Shown here: one piece after another, positions 25,190 to 34,100 of the stretch
Numbering within the stretch: position 1 is the stretch's first letter
Layout: every line of letters begins with the position of its first letter
Assembly: GCF_946480385.1 (NCBI RefSeq)
Contig: NZ_CAMLJP010000059.1
Coordinates: 1-37,395, forward strand
Direction: 5' to 3'
Source: an uncultured Azospirillum sp.
GTDB lineage: Bacteria > Pseudomonadota > Alphaproteobacteria > Azospirillales > Azospirillaceae
Length of the DNA: 37,395 nucleotides
Position numbers and translations under genes: made by a program
Notes under the pieces: generated by a model
The model's input: the letters and a program-made list of their open reading frames with translations, nothing else
Database searches by the model: none
What the model was told of the DNA's origin: nothing

Positions 25190-26092
25190 ATGGACCGCAA
25201 GGACGACACCGTCACGCCGCAGGACCCCCGCAACAAATACCCGCGCCCGCCCTTCAAGGGCCAGTCGCAGCCCTGGCCGGGGCTGGCCCGCGACATGGAC
25301 CCGCCGCCCGACCATGGCGAAACCAGCTATAAGGGGTCGGGCCGGCTGGCCGGGCGCAAGGCGCTGATCACCGGCGGCGATTCCGGCATGGGCCGGGCCG
25401 CCGCCATCGCCTATGCCCGCGAGGGCGCCGACGTCGCCATCAACTATTTCCCGACCGAGGAGCCTGACGCCGGTGAGGTCGTCGCCCTGATCGAGAAGGC
25501 CGGCCGCAAGGCGGTGGCGATCCCCGGCGACCTGCGCGACGAGGGCTTCTGCCAAAAGCTGGTGGCCGACGCGGTCGCGGGGCTCGGCGGGCTGGATATC
25601 CTCGTCTGCAATGCGGCGCGGCAGCAGGCCATTCCGTCGATCCTCGACGTCAGCAGCGAGGAATTCGACGCGACGATGAAGACCAACATCTATGCACCCT
25701 TCTGGATCATCAAGGCCGCCCTGCCCCACCTGAAGCCGGGGTCGGTCATCATCGGCACCACGTCGGAACAGGCCTATGACCCGACGCCGGATCTGTACGC
25801 CTATGCCCAGACCAAGGCGGCGACGATGAACTACGTCAAGTCGCTGGCCAAGCAGCTGGCGGAAAAGGGCATCCGCGTCAACGGCGTGGCGCCCGGCCCG
25901 ATCTGGACCCCCTTGCAGGTCAGTGGCGGCGCCAGCCAGGAGAAGCTGAAGCAGTTCGGCGGCCAGACCCCGTTCGGCCGTCCAGGGCAGCCGGCGGAGC
26001 TTGCCAGCATCTATGTCCAGCTCGCCGCGGAGGATGCCAGCTTCACCACCGGCCATGTCTATGGCGCGGCGGGCGGCAGCGGCCAGCCGTAA
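25190..26092 (+). CDS. SDR-family oxidoreductase
   Basis: A 300-residue short-chain dehydrogenase. The ATG at 25190 has AGGAG 6 bases upstream. After a Pro-rich N-terminal extension of about 50 residues, the Rossmann motif is TGGDSGMGRAAA, followed by DILVCNAARQQ. The catalytic part has TSEQAYDPTPDLYAYAQTK with the YxxxK pair, then VNGVAPGPIWTPLQ. The extension with QSQPWPG and the D-S-G in the cofactor loop mark the YghA/YhdG group, NAD(P)-dependent enzymes of unknown natural substrate that are often stress-induced. It stands alone after the nitric-oxide cluster. Confidence 0.93.
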   Translation: MDRKDDTVTPQDPRNKYPRPPFKGQSQPWPGLARDMDPPPDHGETSYKGSGRLAGRKALITGGDSGMGRAAAIAYAREGADVAINYFPTEEPDAGEVVALIEKAGRKAVAIPGDLRDEGFCQKLVADAVAGLGGLDILVCNAARQQAIPSILDVSSEEFDATMKTNIYAPFWIIKAALPHLKPGSVIIGTTSEQAYDPTPDLYAYAQTKAATMNYVKSLAKQLAEKGIRVNGVAPGPIWTPLQVSGGASQEKLKQFGGQTPFGRPGQPAELASIYVQLAAEDASFTTGHVYGAAGGSGQP

Positions 26093-26140
26093 GGGGATCG
26101 GGCCGGTCTGCCGGCAGCGGACTGATTGCTGCGGCGGAGT

Positions 26141-26293
26141 TTATCCCATGATGTCTTCGCCGGACCGCCGACGGGTGGATGGGGCCGTCCTGGCCTTGGC
26201 GAAGTCCGCTGTCAGATCGAAGCAGAGATCGCACCCGACCAGAAGACCCAGGCTCAGGATCGAGGTGGCGGCGGTGATGCACAGGATGGTCAT
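26141..26293 (-). CDS. Small membrane protein candidate
   Basis: A 50-residue reading frame from the ATG at 26293, with GGAG 7 bases upstream. Residues 2-22 form one hydrophobic helix (TILCITAATSILSLGLLVGC) followed by CDLCFDL, giving a C-x6... cluster of Cys near the membrane, and a basic tail. No family is recognised. Good ribosome binding site and a clear hydrophobic segment support it, but it may be spurious. It lies in the 412-bp gap between the SDR and VOC genes. Confidence 0.4.
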   Translation of the reverse strand: MTILCITAATSILSLGLLVGCDLCFDLTADFAKARTAPSTRRRSGEDIMG

Positions 26294-26469
26294 GGGATCG
26301 CTCCGTCCGGCGAGGTTCGGCGCCGTCCATCCGGCCAGGGCTGGTTTGCGGCGTTGGGGCGATCCTGGACGCATCTCCGCCCCGGCGCTGTGAGTGGGCC
26401 CACAGTCGGGGGCAGTCCGGATCATTCCTTGAGCAGCCGCCGCCGCCGCAGTAAAATTCCTCCTTCGAT

Positions 26470-26482
26470 AAGGAAATTCCTT
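26470..26482. promoter_or_regulatory. Palindrome upstream of the VOC gene
   Basis: AAGGAAATTCCTT is a perfect dyad about a central A. It sits 22 bp before the likely start codon in a locally AT-rich stretch, with a half copy (AAATTCC) at about 26454. It could be an operator. Confidence 0.4.
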
Positions 26483-26504
26483 AAAAGAACGAGGGATTTT
26501 GACT

Positions 26505-26927
26505 GTGGATACTGCACCAGTTCTAAACGGTGTGCTTGAAACCGGCCTTTATGTGGATGACCTCGCGAAGGCCCGCGCCTTCTACGAAGAGGTCATGGGC
26601 CTGCAGGCGATGTTCACGGACAACCGGCTCGCCGCCTATCCGGTGGGGCCGAACAGCGTCTTGCTGTTGTTTCAGAAGGGGTCGACCGACCAGCCCCTCG
26701 AAACGCCCGGCGGGACGATCCCTCCCCATGGCGGGGGTGGAAAGCTCCATTATGCCTTTGCCATTTCAGCCGATCAGCTGGACGGCTGGCTGGCGAAACT
26801 CGCGGACCATGGCATCGCCGTCGAAAGCACCGTGTCCTGGCGCAAGGGGGCACGCAGCATTTACTTCCGTGATCCGGACGGACATCTCGTCGAACTCGCG
26901 ACGCCGGGGCTGTGGGCCAATTACTGA
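26505..26927 (+). CDS. VOC-family (glyoxalase/dioxygenase-like) protein
   Basis: A 140-residue metal-binding vicinal-oxygen-chelate protein made of two beta-alpha-beta-beta-beta modules. I prefer the GTG at 26505, 8 bases after GAGGGA; a TTG at 26499 is too close to it. LETGLYVDDLAKARAFYEEVMGLQ begins the first module, HYAFAISADQLDGWLAKLADHGI the second, and SIYFRDPDGHLVELATPGLW closes it with the typical Glu ligand. Relatives are glyoxalases, dioxygenases and drug-resistance proteins; the substrate cannot be read here. Confidence 0.9.
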   Translation: MDTAPVLNGVLETGLYVDDLAKARAFYEEVMGLQAMFTDNRLAAYPVGPNSVLLLFQKGSTDQPLETPGGTIPPHGGGGKLHYAFAISADQLDGWLAKLADHGIAVESTVSWRKGARSIYFRDPDGHLVELATPGLWANY

Positions 26928-27023
26928 CGGGCATCGCCTGATGAGTCAGTCAGGAGCGCTTCCTGGCCCTGGTGGCGGAAACTTTTCCTCGAACTCGACC
27001 GGCGGGCTGCAGGCGAGGGCCGA

Positions 27024-27152
27024 ATGAAGGCGCATGCCATGCCCGGCGCGATCATTGGCCTGGGGATGCTGGGAACAGGTGGAACGTTCCTCATCCACTA
27101 CGTCATCACCGCATCGCCCAACGCTCCAGGGCGGTACGGACGCGAGCGATGA
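27024..27152 (+). CDS. Tiny membrane protein candidate
   Basis: A 42-residue reading frame with GAGGG about 6 bases before the ATG. It has one hydrophobic helix (GAIIGLGMLGTGGTFLIHYVI) and a basic tail. Its ATG overlaps the stop of a 28-codon open frame from 26941 (ATGA). The last 47 bases are antisense to the end of the TPR gene. Plausible as a small protein, but unproven. Confidence 0.3.
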   Translation: MKAHAMPGAIIGLGMLGTGGTFLIHYVITASPNAPGRYGRER

Positions 27153-28896
27153 CGGGAGACCATTCGCCCGGCCGGTCCTGGCGGAACAGGCGCATGGTCG
27201 GATACCAGGGGCTGTCCGATCGGTCGCGTAGCCAGCGCCAGCAGGAATCGTAACGCGACAGCATCCAGACCGGCCGGCCCAGCGCTCCGGCCAGATGGCA
27301 CACCGAGGTGTCGACGCTGATGACGAGGTCGAGTTCCGCGACAAGCGCCGCGGTGTCGGCGAAATCGCCAACCACCTCCATCCAGTCGACAAGATCCAGA
27401 CCGGGCGGCCGCAGCTCGTTCGCCGGTGGCCCCTTCTGCAGACTGTAGAAAGTCACGTCCGGAACATCGGCCAGCGGAGCCAGTGCTGCCAGCGGCAAGC
27501 TCCGCCGCCGGTCGACCATATGGGCCAGGAACTGGTCGTCATGCGCCGAACCAGCCCAGACCAGACCGACCCTTCGGCGGCGGTCGCCACCAAGCCTCCG
27601 TTTCCAGGTGGCGCGATCCTGTTCGGAAACCTGCAGATAGGGGACCGCTGCCGGGATGGTCGCCAACGTCGTGCCGAACACCAATGGCAGGCTGAGCAAC
27701 GGAATGCAGGCATCGCAGACCGGCGGCGGTTCCGTGAGCGACCGGACCGAGGTGATGCCGGGAAGTCCCGACAGCAACCGGACCAGCGATGGCTGCACCA
27801 TCAGATGGACATGGGCGCCGAGCGCGGCCAGCATCGGGGCGTAGCGGACGAAATGCAGCGTATCCCCCTGCCCCTGTTCGGCCACCAGAAGGAATGAGCG
27901 TCCCGCCGGGTCGCCGCCCTGCCAGCGTGGGGCGTGGGCTGGATAGGTCACGCGCTCCATCCGCCAGCGGGATTCGTACAGACGCCAACCATTGGCGAAG
28001 TCGCCATCTGCCAGCAGCACCATGGACAGGTTGAAGCGTGCGACGTCGCTTTCCGGATGGAGCACGATGGCGCGCTCGTTGCCGCGGCGCGCCCGCTCCG
28101 CCTGGCCGCTGTCATGTTCGGCCAGGGACAGGTTGATGAGGGCGGTCGGGGAAGCCGGTTGGAGGACCAGAGACCGGCGGGCCAGCGACGCCGCAGCAGC
28201 GAAGTCGCCGCGCAAGGTTGCCAGCAGACTGTCACCGGCCTCGGCATATCCCTCCAGCGGAGCCAGGCGGCGCAGCCGGTCATGCATCGTCTGTGCCGCG
28301 TCGAGCCTGCCCTGCCTGATCAGGAGTCCGGCATGGTTCACATAGCCGGCCGGCAGGTCGGGCGACAGCGCAACCGCACGCCGCGCGCAGGCGAGCGGCA
28401 GAGCCGGCTCCGCCGTTTCACCGAGCCCGCCGGCCAGCGCGAGCCACGCCGGCATATTGTCCGGCGTCAGCCGCACCACCCGATGCAGGATGATCGGCAG
28501 GCGCTCCATCGCCCGCCGCTCCCGCAGGATCGAACCGGCGACCGACCAGCCTTCGGCAAAGCCCGGGTCCAGAGCCAGTGCCCGCATCGATGCCCGCGCC
28601 GCCGCCTTGAAGCGTCGGGTCTTGTGCAGCAGCGAGGCCAGTCCGGCCCAGGCCTTCGGATAGGCGGGACGCAGCCGCAGGGCATGATGGTAGGCCCGCG
28701 CCGCACCGGCTGTCAGGCCCAGGGCACGCCGCGCTTCGCCGAGATTGTGCCAGATGCTTGCCCGGTGCGGCGCCAGAATGGCCGCCGTGGTGAAACAGGA
28801 AACGGCAAGCGCTTCCTGTCCGTCGGCCAGGGCAGCGGCACCCCGGTGGGTGAGGGCAACGGCTTGATCGGTAAAACCGGCGGTTGGGGCGGGCAT
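27106..28896 (-). CDS. TPR protein with C-terminal glycosyltransferase-like domain
   Basis: A 596-residue protein. I prefer the ATG at 28896 (AGGA upstream); an in-frame ATG at 29001 would add 35 residues. Residues about 10-330 are tetratricopeptide repeats (ALADGQEALAVSCFTTAAIL, AARAYHHALRLRPAYPKAWA, AARASMRALALDPGFAEGWS and more). After the linker NGWRLYESRWRMER, the C-terminal 270 residues resemble the GT-B fold of heptosyltransferase/O-GlcNAc-transferase-like enzymes (FLLVAEQGQGDTLHFVRYAP, RVGLVWAGSAHDD, then LDLVISVDTSVCHLAGALGRPVWML, a nucleotide-sugar site). Such TPR-GT fusions often glycosylate surface or secreted proteins. It is divergent from the TIGR03032 and giant repeat genes, so the giant protein is a candidate substrate. 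That link is inference. Confidence 0.88.
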   Translation of the reverse strand: MPAPTAGFTDQAVALTHRGAAALADGQEALAVSCFTTAAILAPHRASIWHNLGEARRALGLTAGAARAYHHALRLRPAYPKAWAGLASLLHKTRRFKAAARASMRALALDPGFAEGWSVAGSILRERRAMERLPIILHRVVRLTPDNMPAWLALAGGLGETAEPALPLACARRAVALSPDLPAGYVNHAGLLIRQGRLDAAQTMHDRLRRLAPLEGYAEAGDSLLATLRGDFAAAASLARRSLVLQPASPTALINLSLAEHDSGQAERARRGNERAIVLHPESDVARFNLSMVLLADGDFANGWRLYESRWRMERVTYPAHAPRWQGGDPAGRSFLLVAEQGQGDTLHFVRYAPMLAALGAHVHLMVQPSLVRLLSGLPGITSVRSLTEPPPVCDACIPLLSLPLVFGTTLATIPAAVPYLQVSEQDRATWKRRLGGDRRRRVGLVWAGSAHDDQFLAHMVDRRRSLPLAALAPLADVPDVTFYSLQKGPPANELRPPGLDLVDWMEVVGDFADTAALVAELDLVISVDTSVCHLAGALGRPVWMLSRYDSCWRWLRDRSDSPWYPTMRLFRQDRPGEWSPVIARVRTALERWAMR

Positions 28897-29187
28897 GAAG
28901 GAGTGTCCTGAGGAAGGCAGCGGACCGGTGCAGAGTTGCTGCGGAGAGACCTGGTGCGTGGGACCGGGCATTTGCCTGATTCGGCTGAGCGAAAACCGCA
29001 TCCCGCCCAGATGTCGCTATTTTAAGTCGTATCCATGCGGGCAATCCTCTAGCATCTGCCATCTTTGGCTGTGCAGAAATCCAGCTTTGGGGAATTATCG
29101 ATTCTCTTAATAATTTAGCTTCGTTTTGCGATGCATGCTAACCATTCCTCCGGGATGATGGGCGACAAGACAGGGGAGAACGGTCGG

Positions 29188-30267
29188 ATGGCAGCCGAAG
29201 AACGATCTCAGCCCATGCCGGCCCAGCCCATGCTGCAAGGCACGCCGAACCTGCCCGACTGGCTGGAGACGGTCGGCTGCGCGATCGCATTTTCGACCTA
29301 CGAGACGCACAGGCTGTTCTTCCTTGGGCTGGGTGAGGATGGGCGCCTGAAGGCCCATGAGCGGATGGTGCAGCGTTGCCAGGGCCTGTGTGCCGACGGG
29401 GCCGCGCTGTGGGTCGGCGGACAATCCCATCTCTGGCGCTTCGCCGACACGCTGCAGCCCTCCGGCCGCACGACGTCGGGCGCGGACCGTCTTTACGTGC
29501 CCAGACTGGGTTACATGACCGGCGATATCGATATCCACGACATCGCGGTCGGGCATGACGGTATACCGATCTTCGTCAACACGCGCTTCAGCTGTCTTGC
29601 CGTTCCCGACGCCGACCGGGGCTTCCGTCCGGTCTGGAAGCCCGCCTTCATTTCCGCCCTGCGCAACGAGGACCGCTGCCATCTGAACGGGGTAGCGCTC
29701 GGCGAGGATGGCCGGCCGATGTTCGCGACGGCATTGGGCCGCTGCGATGTCATCGAGGGCTGGCGCGAGCGGCGAACCGACGGCGGCGTGCTGATCGACG
29801 TCCCATCAGGCGAGGTCGTCTGCGCCGGACTGTCGATGCCCCATTCCCCCCGTTGGCACCGCGGCCGGCTGTGGATGCTCAATTCCGGCACCGGCGAGCT
29901 TGGAACGGTGGACGGGACCGGCCGCTTCGAGCCGGTCTGCTTCTGCCCCGGCTTCGCGCGCGGACTGGCCTTTCACGGGAAATGGGCAGTCGTCGGGCTG
30001 TCGCGTCCACGTGGCGGTCACGGAACGCTGAGCGCGCTGCCTCTCGAACCGGCGCTTGAGCGGGCGGGAATTTCCGCCCAATGCGGATTGGCGGTGGTGG
30101 ACACCGACAGCGGAACCGTGGCGCACATGCTGTGGCTCCATCACACGGTGAACGAACTGTACGACGTCGCCGTCCTTCCCGGCGTGCGCCGTGCGGAGGC
30201 GGTGGGGTTGCTCGATGCGCGGGCGCTGGCCGAAGCGGTGGCCATTCCAACAGAGATTCCGAATTGA
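29188..30267 (+). CDS. TIGR03032-family protein
   Basis: A 359-residue protein. I chose the ATG at 29188 because GGGGAG lies 9 bases upstream; in-frame ATGs at 29131 and 29155 are possible. The sequence matches the TIGR03032 family of conserved hypotheticals: GCAIAFSTYETHRLFFLG, CQGLCADGAALWVGGQSHLWRF, GDIDIHDIAVGHDGIPIFVNTRFSCLA, EDRCHLNGVALGEDGRP, SMPHSPRWHRGRLWMLNSGTGELG and CPGFARGLAFHGKWAVVGLS. The repeated short strand-turn units suggest a beta-propeller. No signal peptide is seen. Function is unknown. It is 62 bp upstream of the giant repeat gene, on the same strand, so co-expression is likely. Confidence 0.9.
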   Translation: MAAEERSQPMPAQPMLQGTPNLPDWLETVGCAIAFSTYETHRLFFLGLGEDGRLKAHERMVQRCQGLCADGAALWVGGQSHLWRFADTLQPSGRTTSGADRLYVPRLGYMTGDIDIHDIAVGHDGIPIFVNTRFSCLAVPDADRGFRPVWKPAFISALRNEDRCHLNGVALGEDGRPMFATALGRCDVIEGWRERRTDGGVLIDVPSGEVVCAGLSMPHSPRWHRGRLWMLNSGTGELGTVDGTGRFEPVCFCPGFARGLAFHGKWAVVGLSRPRGGHGTLSALPLEPALERAGISAQCGLAVVDTDSGTVAHMLWLHHTVNELYDVAVLPGVRRAEAVGLLDARALAEAVAIPTEIPN

Positions 30268-30287
30268 CCGGCCCCATGGGGGCCGGT
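30267..30287 (+). terminator. Hairpin between the TIGR03032 and giant genes
   Basis: ACCGGCCCC and GGGGCCGGT form a perfect 9-bp stem with a 3-base loop directly after the stop codon. There is no T tract, so it may slow or partly stop transcription, or protect the upstream mRNA end, rather than fully terminate. Confidence 0.45.
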
Positions 30288-30329
30288 GAACGGATGCGGT
30301 CTCGACAGTCATATCCAAGGGGCTGAAAG

Positions 30330-31130
30330 ATGGTGGCTACTCCAACCTTTACTCTTGTCGGCACCAACTCTTTCGGCCTCAGCGGCGTCGGGAATTATGC
30401 CGCCCCCACATTCGCGGACCTCGACGGCGACGGCGATCTGGATCTTCTGGTTGGCAACAAGCTTGGCGAGACGATGTATTTCGCCAATGTCGGGACGACG
30501 CTGGCACCGACTTATTCATTGCAGGGCACGAACCCGTTCGGCCTTTCCAGTGCCGACACCTATGCGACACCGAGCTTCGTCGATATCGATGGAGATGGTG
30601 ACCTCGATCTCTTCATCGGCAGCAAGAGCGGCGGCACGCGGTTCTTCCGCAACACCGGAACGTCGGCCTCTCCGTCCTTCTCCCTGGAGGGGACCAACCT
30701 CTTCGGCATCGTCACCGGCAGCTACCTGGTTCCGACCTTCGCCGATCTGGACGGTGACGGCGATGCCGACCTGCTGATGGGGGACATCAACCACGGCATC
30801 CTTCTCTACCGCAACAACGGAACCACGTCGGCACCCACCTTTTCGCTGGAGGGAACGAACCTCTTCGGCATGACGGCTGGCGTCAGCCACAACGCGCCGG
30901 TCTTCGTCGATCTCGACGGCGACGGCGATCTCGACCTGGTGAACAAGGACGTCGTTTCCATCAACATCGGGACGACATCGTCCCCGACATTCTCGCTCGT
31001 CGGGACGGCTGTCTACGGCATCTCCACTGGAGCCTATCCGATGCCGGCGCTGGCCGACCTCGATGGCGACGGCGACGTCGACGCGATTTATGGTGTCCAA
31101 GCTGGCTCCCTGCTGTATCTCCGGGACATC
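30330..31130 (+). repeat. Five FG-GAP/VCBS-like repeats
   Basis: Units of about 55 codons share P-T-F-A-D-L-DGDGD-L-D-L-L followed by a Gly-rich turn and a T-x-F-S-L-x-GTN-x-FG strand. Paired Asp at positions 1, 3, 5, 7 and 9 of the loop are the calcium ligands in this family. They make a short propeller-like or solenoid cap at the N-terminus. Confidence 0.85.
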
Positions 31131-34100
31131 GCGCCGGTCGTCAGGACGCTGGCCGATACCGGCAACACGCTGACATTGTCGCAGATCAACACGCTGACGG
31201 GCGGCGCCGGCACCGACGTCATCACGCTGGGCAACATCGGCGCGACCTTCGGCGTCACAGGCATCGAAACGCTGACCGGCACCGGCGGCACCAATGTGAT
31301 CACGCTGGGGGACGCCGGCACCACCATGATGGTGTCGTGGCTGAGAAGCCTGACCGGTGGGGTTGGAACCGACATCATCACGCTGGGTTCGGCGGGCAAC
31401 AGCACGACATTCACGCAGGTGGAAACCCTGATCGGTGGGGTTGGAACCGATGTCGTCACGCTGGTTTCGTCGGGCAACACCATGCTGGTGTCCGGAATTG
31501 AGACCCTGCTGGGCAGCACTGGGATCGACGCCATAACCCTGGGCGATCTCGGCAATACGATAGCGGTCTATTCCACTGAAACCATCATCGGCGGCGCGGG
31601 GACCGACTCCGTTGTTCTCGGCACCAACGGCGTACGGTACGCTGTGTCCGGCGTTGAAGTCGTCATCGCGGGCGGCCCGGGCGGCACAGCGTCCATCAGT
31701 TTGGGGACGCAGGGCAACACCATGACGGTGTCGCTGATGACGAGCATCGTCGGCAACAGCGGCACCGACCTGATCACTCTGGGATCGGCTGGCGTCACCA
31801 CAAAGGTATCGGATCTGGAGACGCTGACCGGCGGTGTCGGCACCGACGCCGTGACCATCTTGACGGCCGGCACGACCATGCAGGTCTCCTGGCTGGAAAC
31901 CCTGACGGGCGGCACCGGCACCGATGTCATCACCATCGGCACCATCGGCAGCACCATGACGGTGAAGCTGCTGGAGACCCTGGTCGGCGGCGCCGGCACC
32001 GACCTCGTGACATTCGCCTCCGGCGGCAACACGACGCTGGTTTCGGCCATTGAGACGTTGACCGGCGGGTCCAGCAAAGATGTCGTCATCCTCGGCACCG
32101 ACGGCAACACGATTCGAGTCTCCCTCATCGAAACGGTGACGGGAGACAGCGGCACCGACGTCGTAACGGTGGGCGCCACCGGCGTATCGGTGAGGGTGCA
32201 AGGTATCGAAACCTTGATCGGCGGGGCCGGGACCGACGTCGTGACGTTCGGCACCGACGGCAGCACGGTGCTGCTTACCGCCGTGGAAAGCGTCATCGGT
32301 GGCGCCGGCATGGATGTCGTGACCTTCGGGTCGGCCGGCAGCACGGCATTGATCTCGGCGCTTGAAACACTGGTTGGTGGCGTGGGCGTCGATGTCGTCA
32401 CAGTCAGCGCCAGCGGCATAACCCTTTTTCTTTCCCAAATCGAAACGTTGAGCGGTAACTCGGGCCGCGATGCCATCTCGCTGGAGGGATCGGGCAACAC
32501 CATCCTGCTGTCGAGAATCGAGACGCTGACGGGTGGAGCCGGCACCGATATCGTGACGTTCGGTTCCAGCGGAAGCACCGTGTTGGTGTCCGACATCGAA
32601 ACCCTGGCGGGCAGCACCGGCACCGACCTCGTGGTGCTGAGCACCGCCGGCAACACGATGCTGGTCTCGTCTGTCGAAACACTGATCGGCGGGGCCGGCA
32701 CCGATGTCGTAATGCTCGGCACTGCCGGAAACACCCTGCTGGTGTCAGCTGTCGAAACGCTGGCCGGCGAGGCCGGGACCGACGTCATTACACTGGGCAC
32801 CTCGGGCAACACCCTGCTGGTCTCGGCTGTCGAAACGCTGACCGGCGGGACCGGCGCCGATGTCGTGACGCTCGGCACCGGCGGCAACACGGTCTTCGCC
32901 TCGGACATTGAGACGTTGAGCGGCGGGGCTGGCTCAGATCTCGTTATGCTCGGTACCGCCGGCAGCACGATGCTGGTGTCCGACATCGAAACGGTGATGG
33001 GAGACAGCGGCACTGACGTCGTCACACTGGGTACGGCTGGAGCAACCTTGACTGCACAAGGTCTTGAGACCTTGACCGGTGGGGCCGGGACCGATGTCAT
33101 TACGCTGGGTGCTGCCGGCAATAGCCTGATGGTCTCGGCTGTCGAAACGCTGACCGGCGGGGCTGGCACCGACGTCGTGACGCTCGGCACCGGCGGCAAC
33201 ACCCTGCTGCTCTTTGCTTTCGAAACGCTTGCCGGCGGAGCCGGCACCGACGCCGTGCTGCTCGGCACTGCCGGAAACACCCTGCTGGTATCAGCCGTCG
33301 AAACGCTGGCCGGCGAGGCCGGGACCGATGTCGTGACGCTCGGCACCTCGGGCAACACCCTGCTGGTCTCGGCTGTTGAAACGCTGACCAGCGGGACCGG
33401 CACCGATGTCGTGACACTCGGCAACAGCGGCAATACGCTGAGCCTCATCGGCATCGAGAGTCTGACCGGCGGCATCGGTACCGATGTCGTGACGCTCGGC
33501 ACCGGCGGCAACACGGTCTTGGCCTCGGACATCGAGACGTTGAGCGGCGGGGCTGGTTCAGATCTCGTCATGCTCGGTACCACCGGCAGCACGATTCAGA
33601 TCCTTCTCCTCGAAACGGTTATCGGGAGCAGCGGCACCGATGTCATAACCGTAAGTTCCGGCGGCGCATCGGTGACGGTGCAAGGCATCGAGACCCTGAT
33701 TGGCGGGGCCGGCACCGACGCCGTGATGCTCGGCACTGCCGGAAACACCCTGCTGGTGTCATCCGTCGAAACGCTGGCCGGCGAGGCCGGGACCGATGTC
33801 ATTACACTGGGCACCTCGGGCAACACCCTGCTGGTCTCGGCGATCGAGACGCTGACCGGCGGGGCCGGCACCGACGTCATCGTGCTCGACCTTGCCGGGA
33901 ACACCCTGCTTGCGGCTGGCATAGAGACTCTGACCGGTGGTGTCGGCACAGATGTCGTGACGCTCGGCAGCGCCGGAAGCACTTTGCTGGCAACCGGTAT
34001 CGAGACGCTTGTCGGCGGCGCAGGCACCGACGTCGTTACCCTCGGCAGCGCGGGCAACATCCTGCTGGTTTCGGCTGTCGAAACGCTGACCGGCGGGGCA

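Noticed and set aside
24023..26056. 677-codon minus-strand frame opposite hemerythrin, DUF2249 and SDR genes
   Set aside because: It crosses three well-supported plus-strand genes and two promoters and has no family signature.
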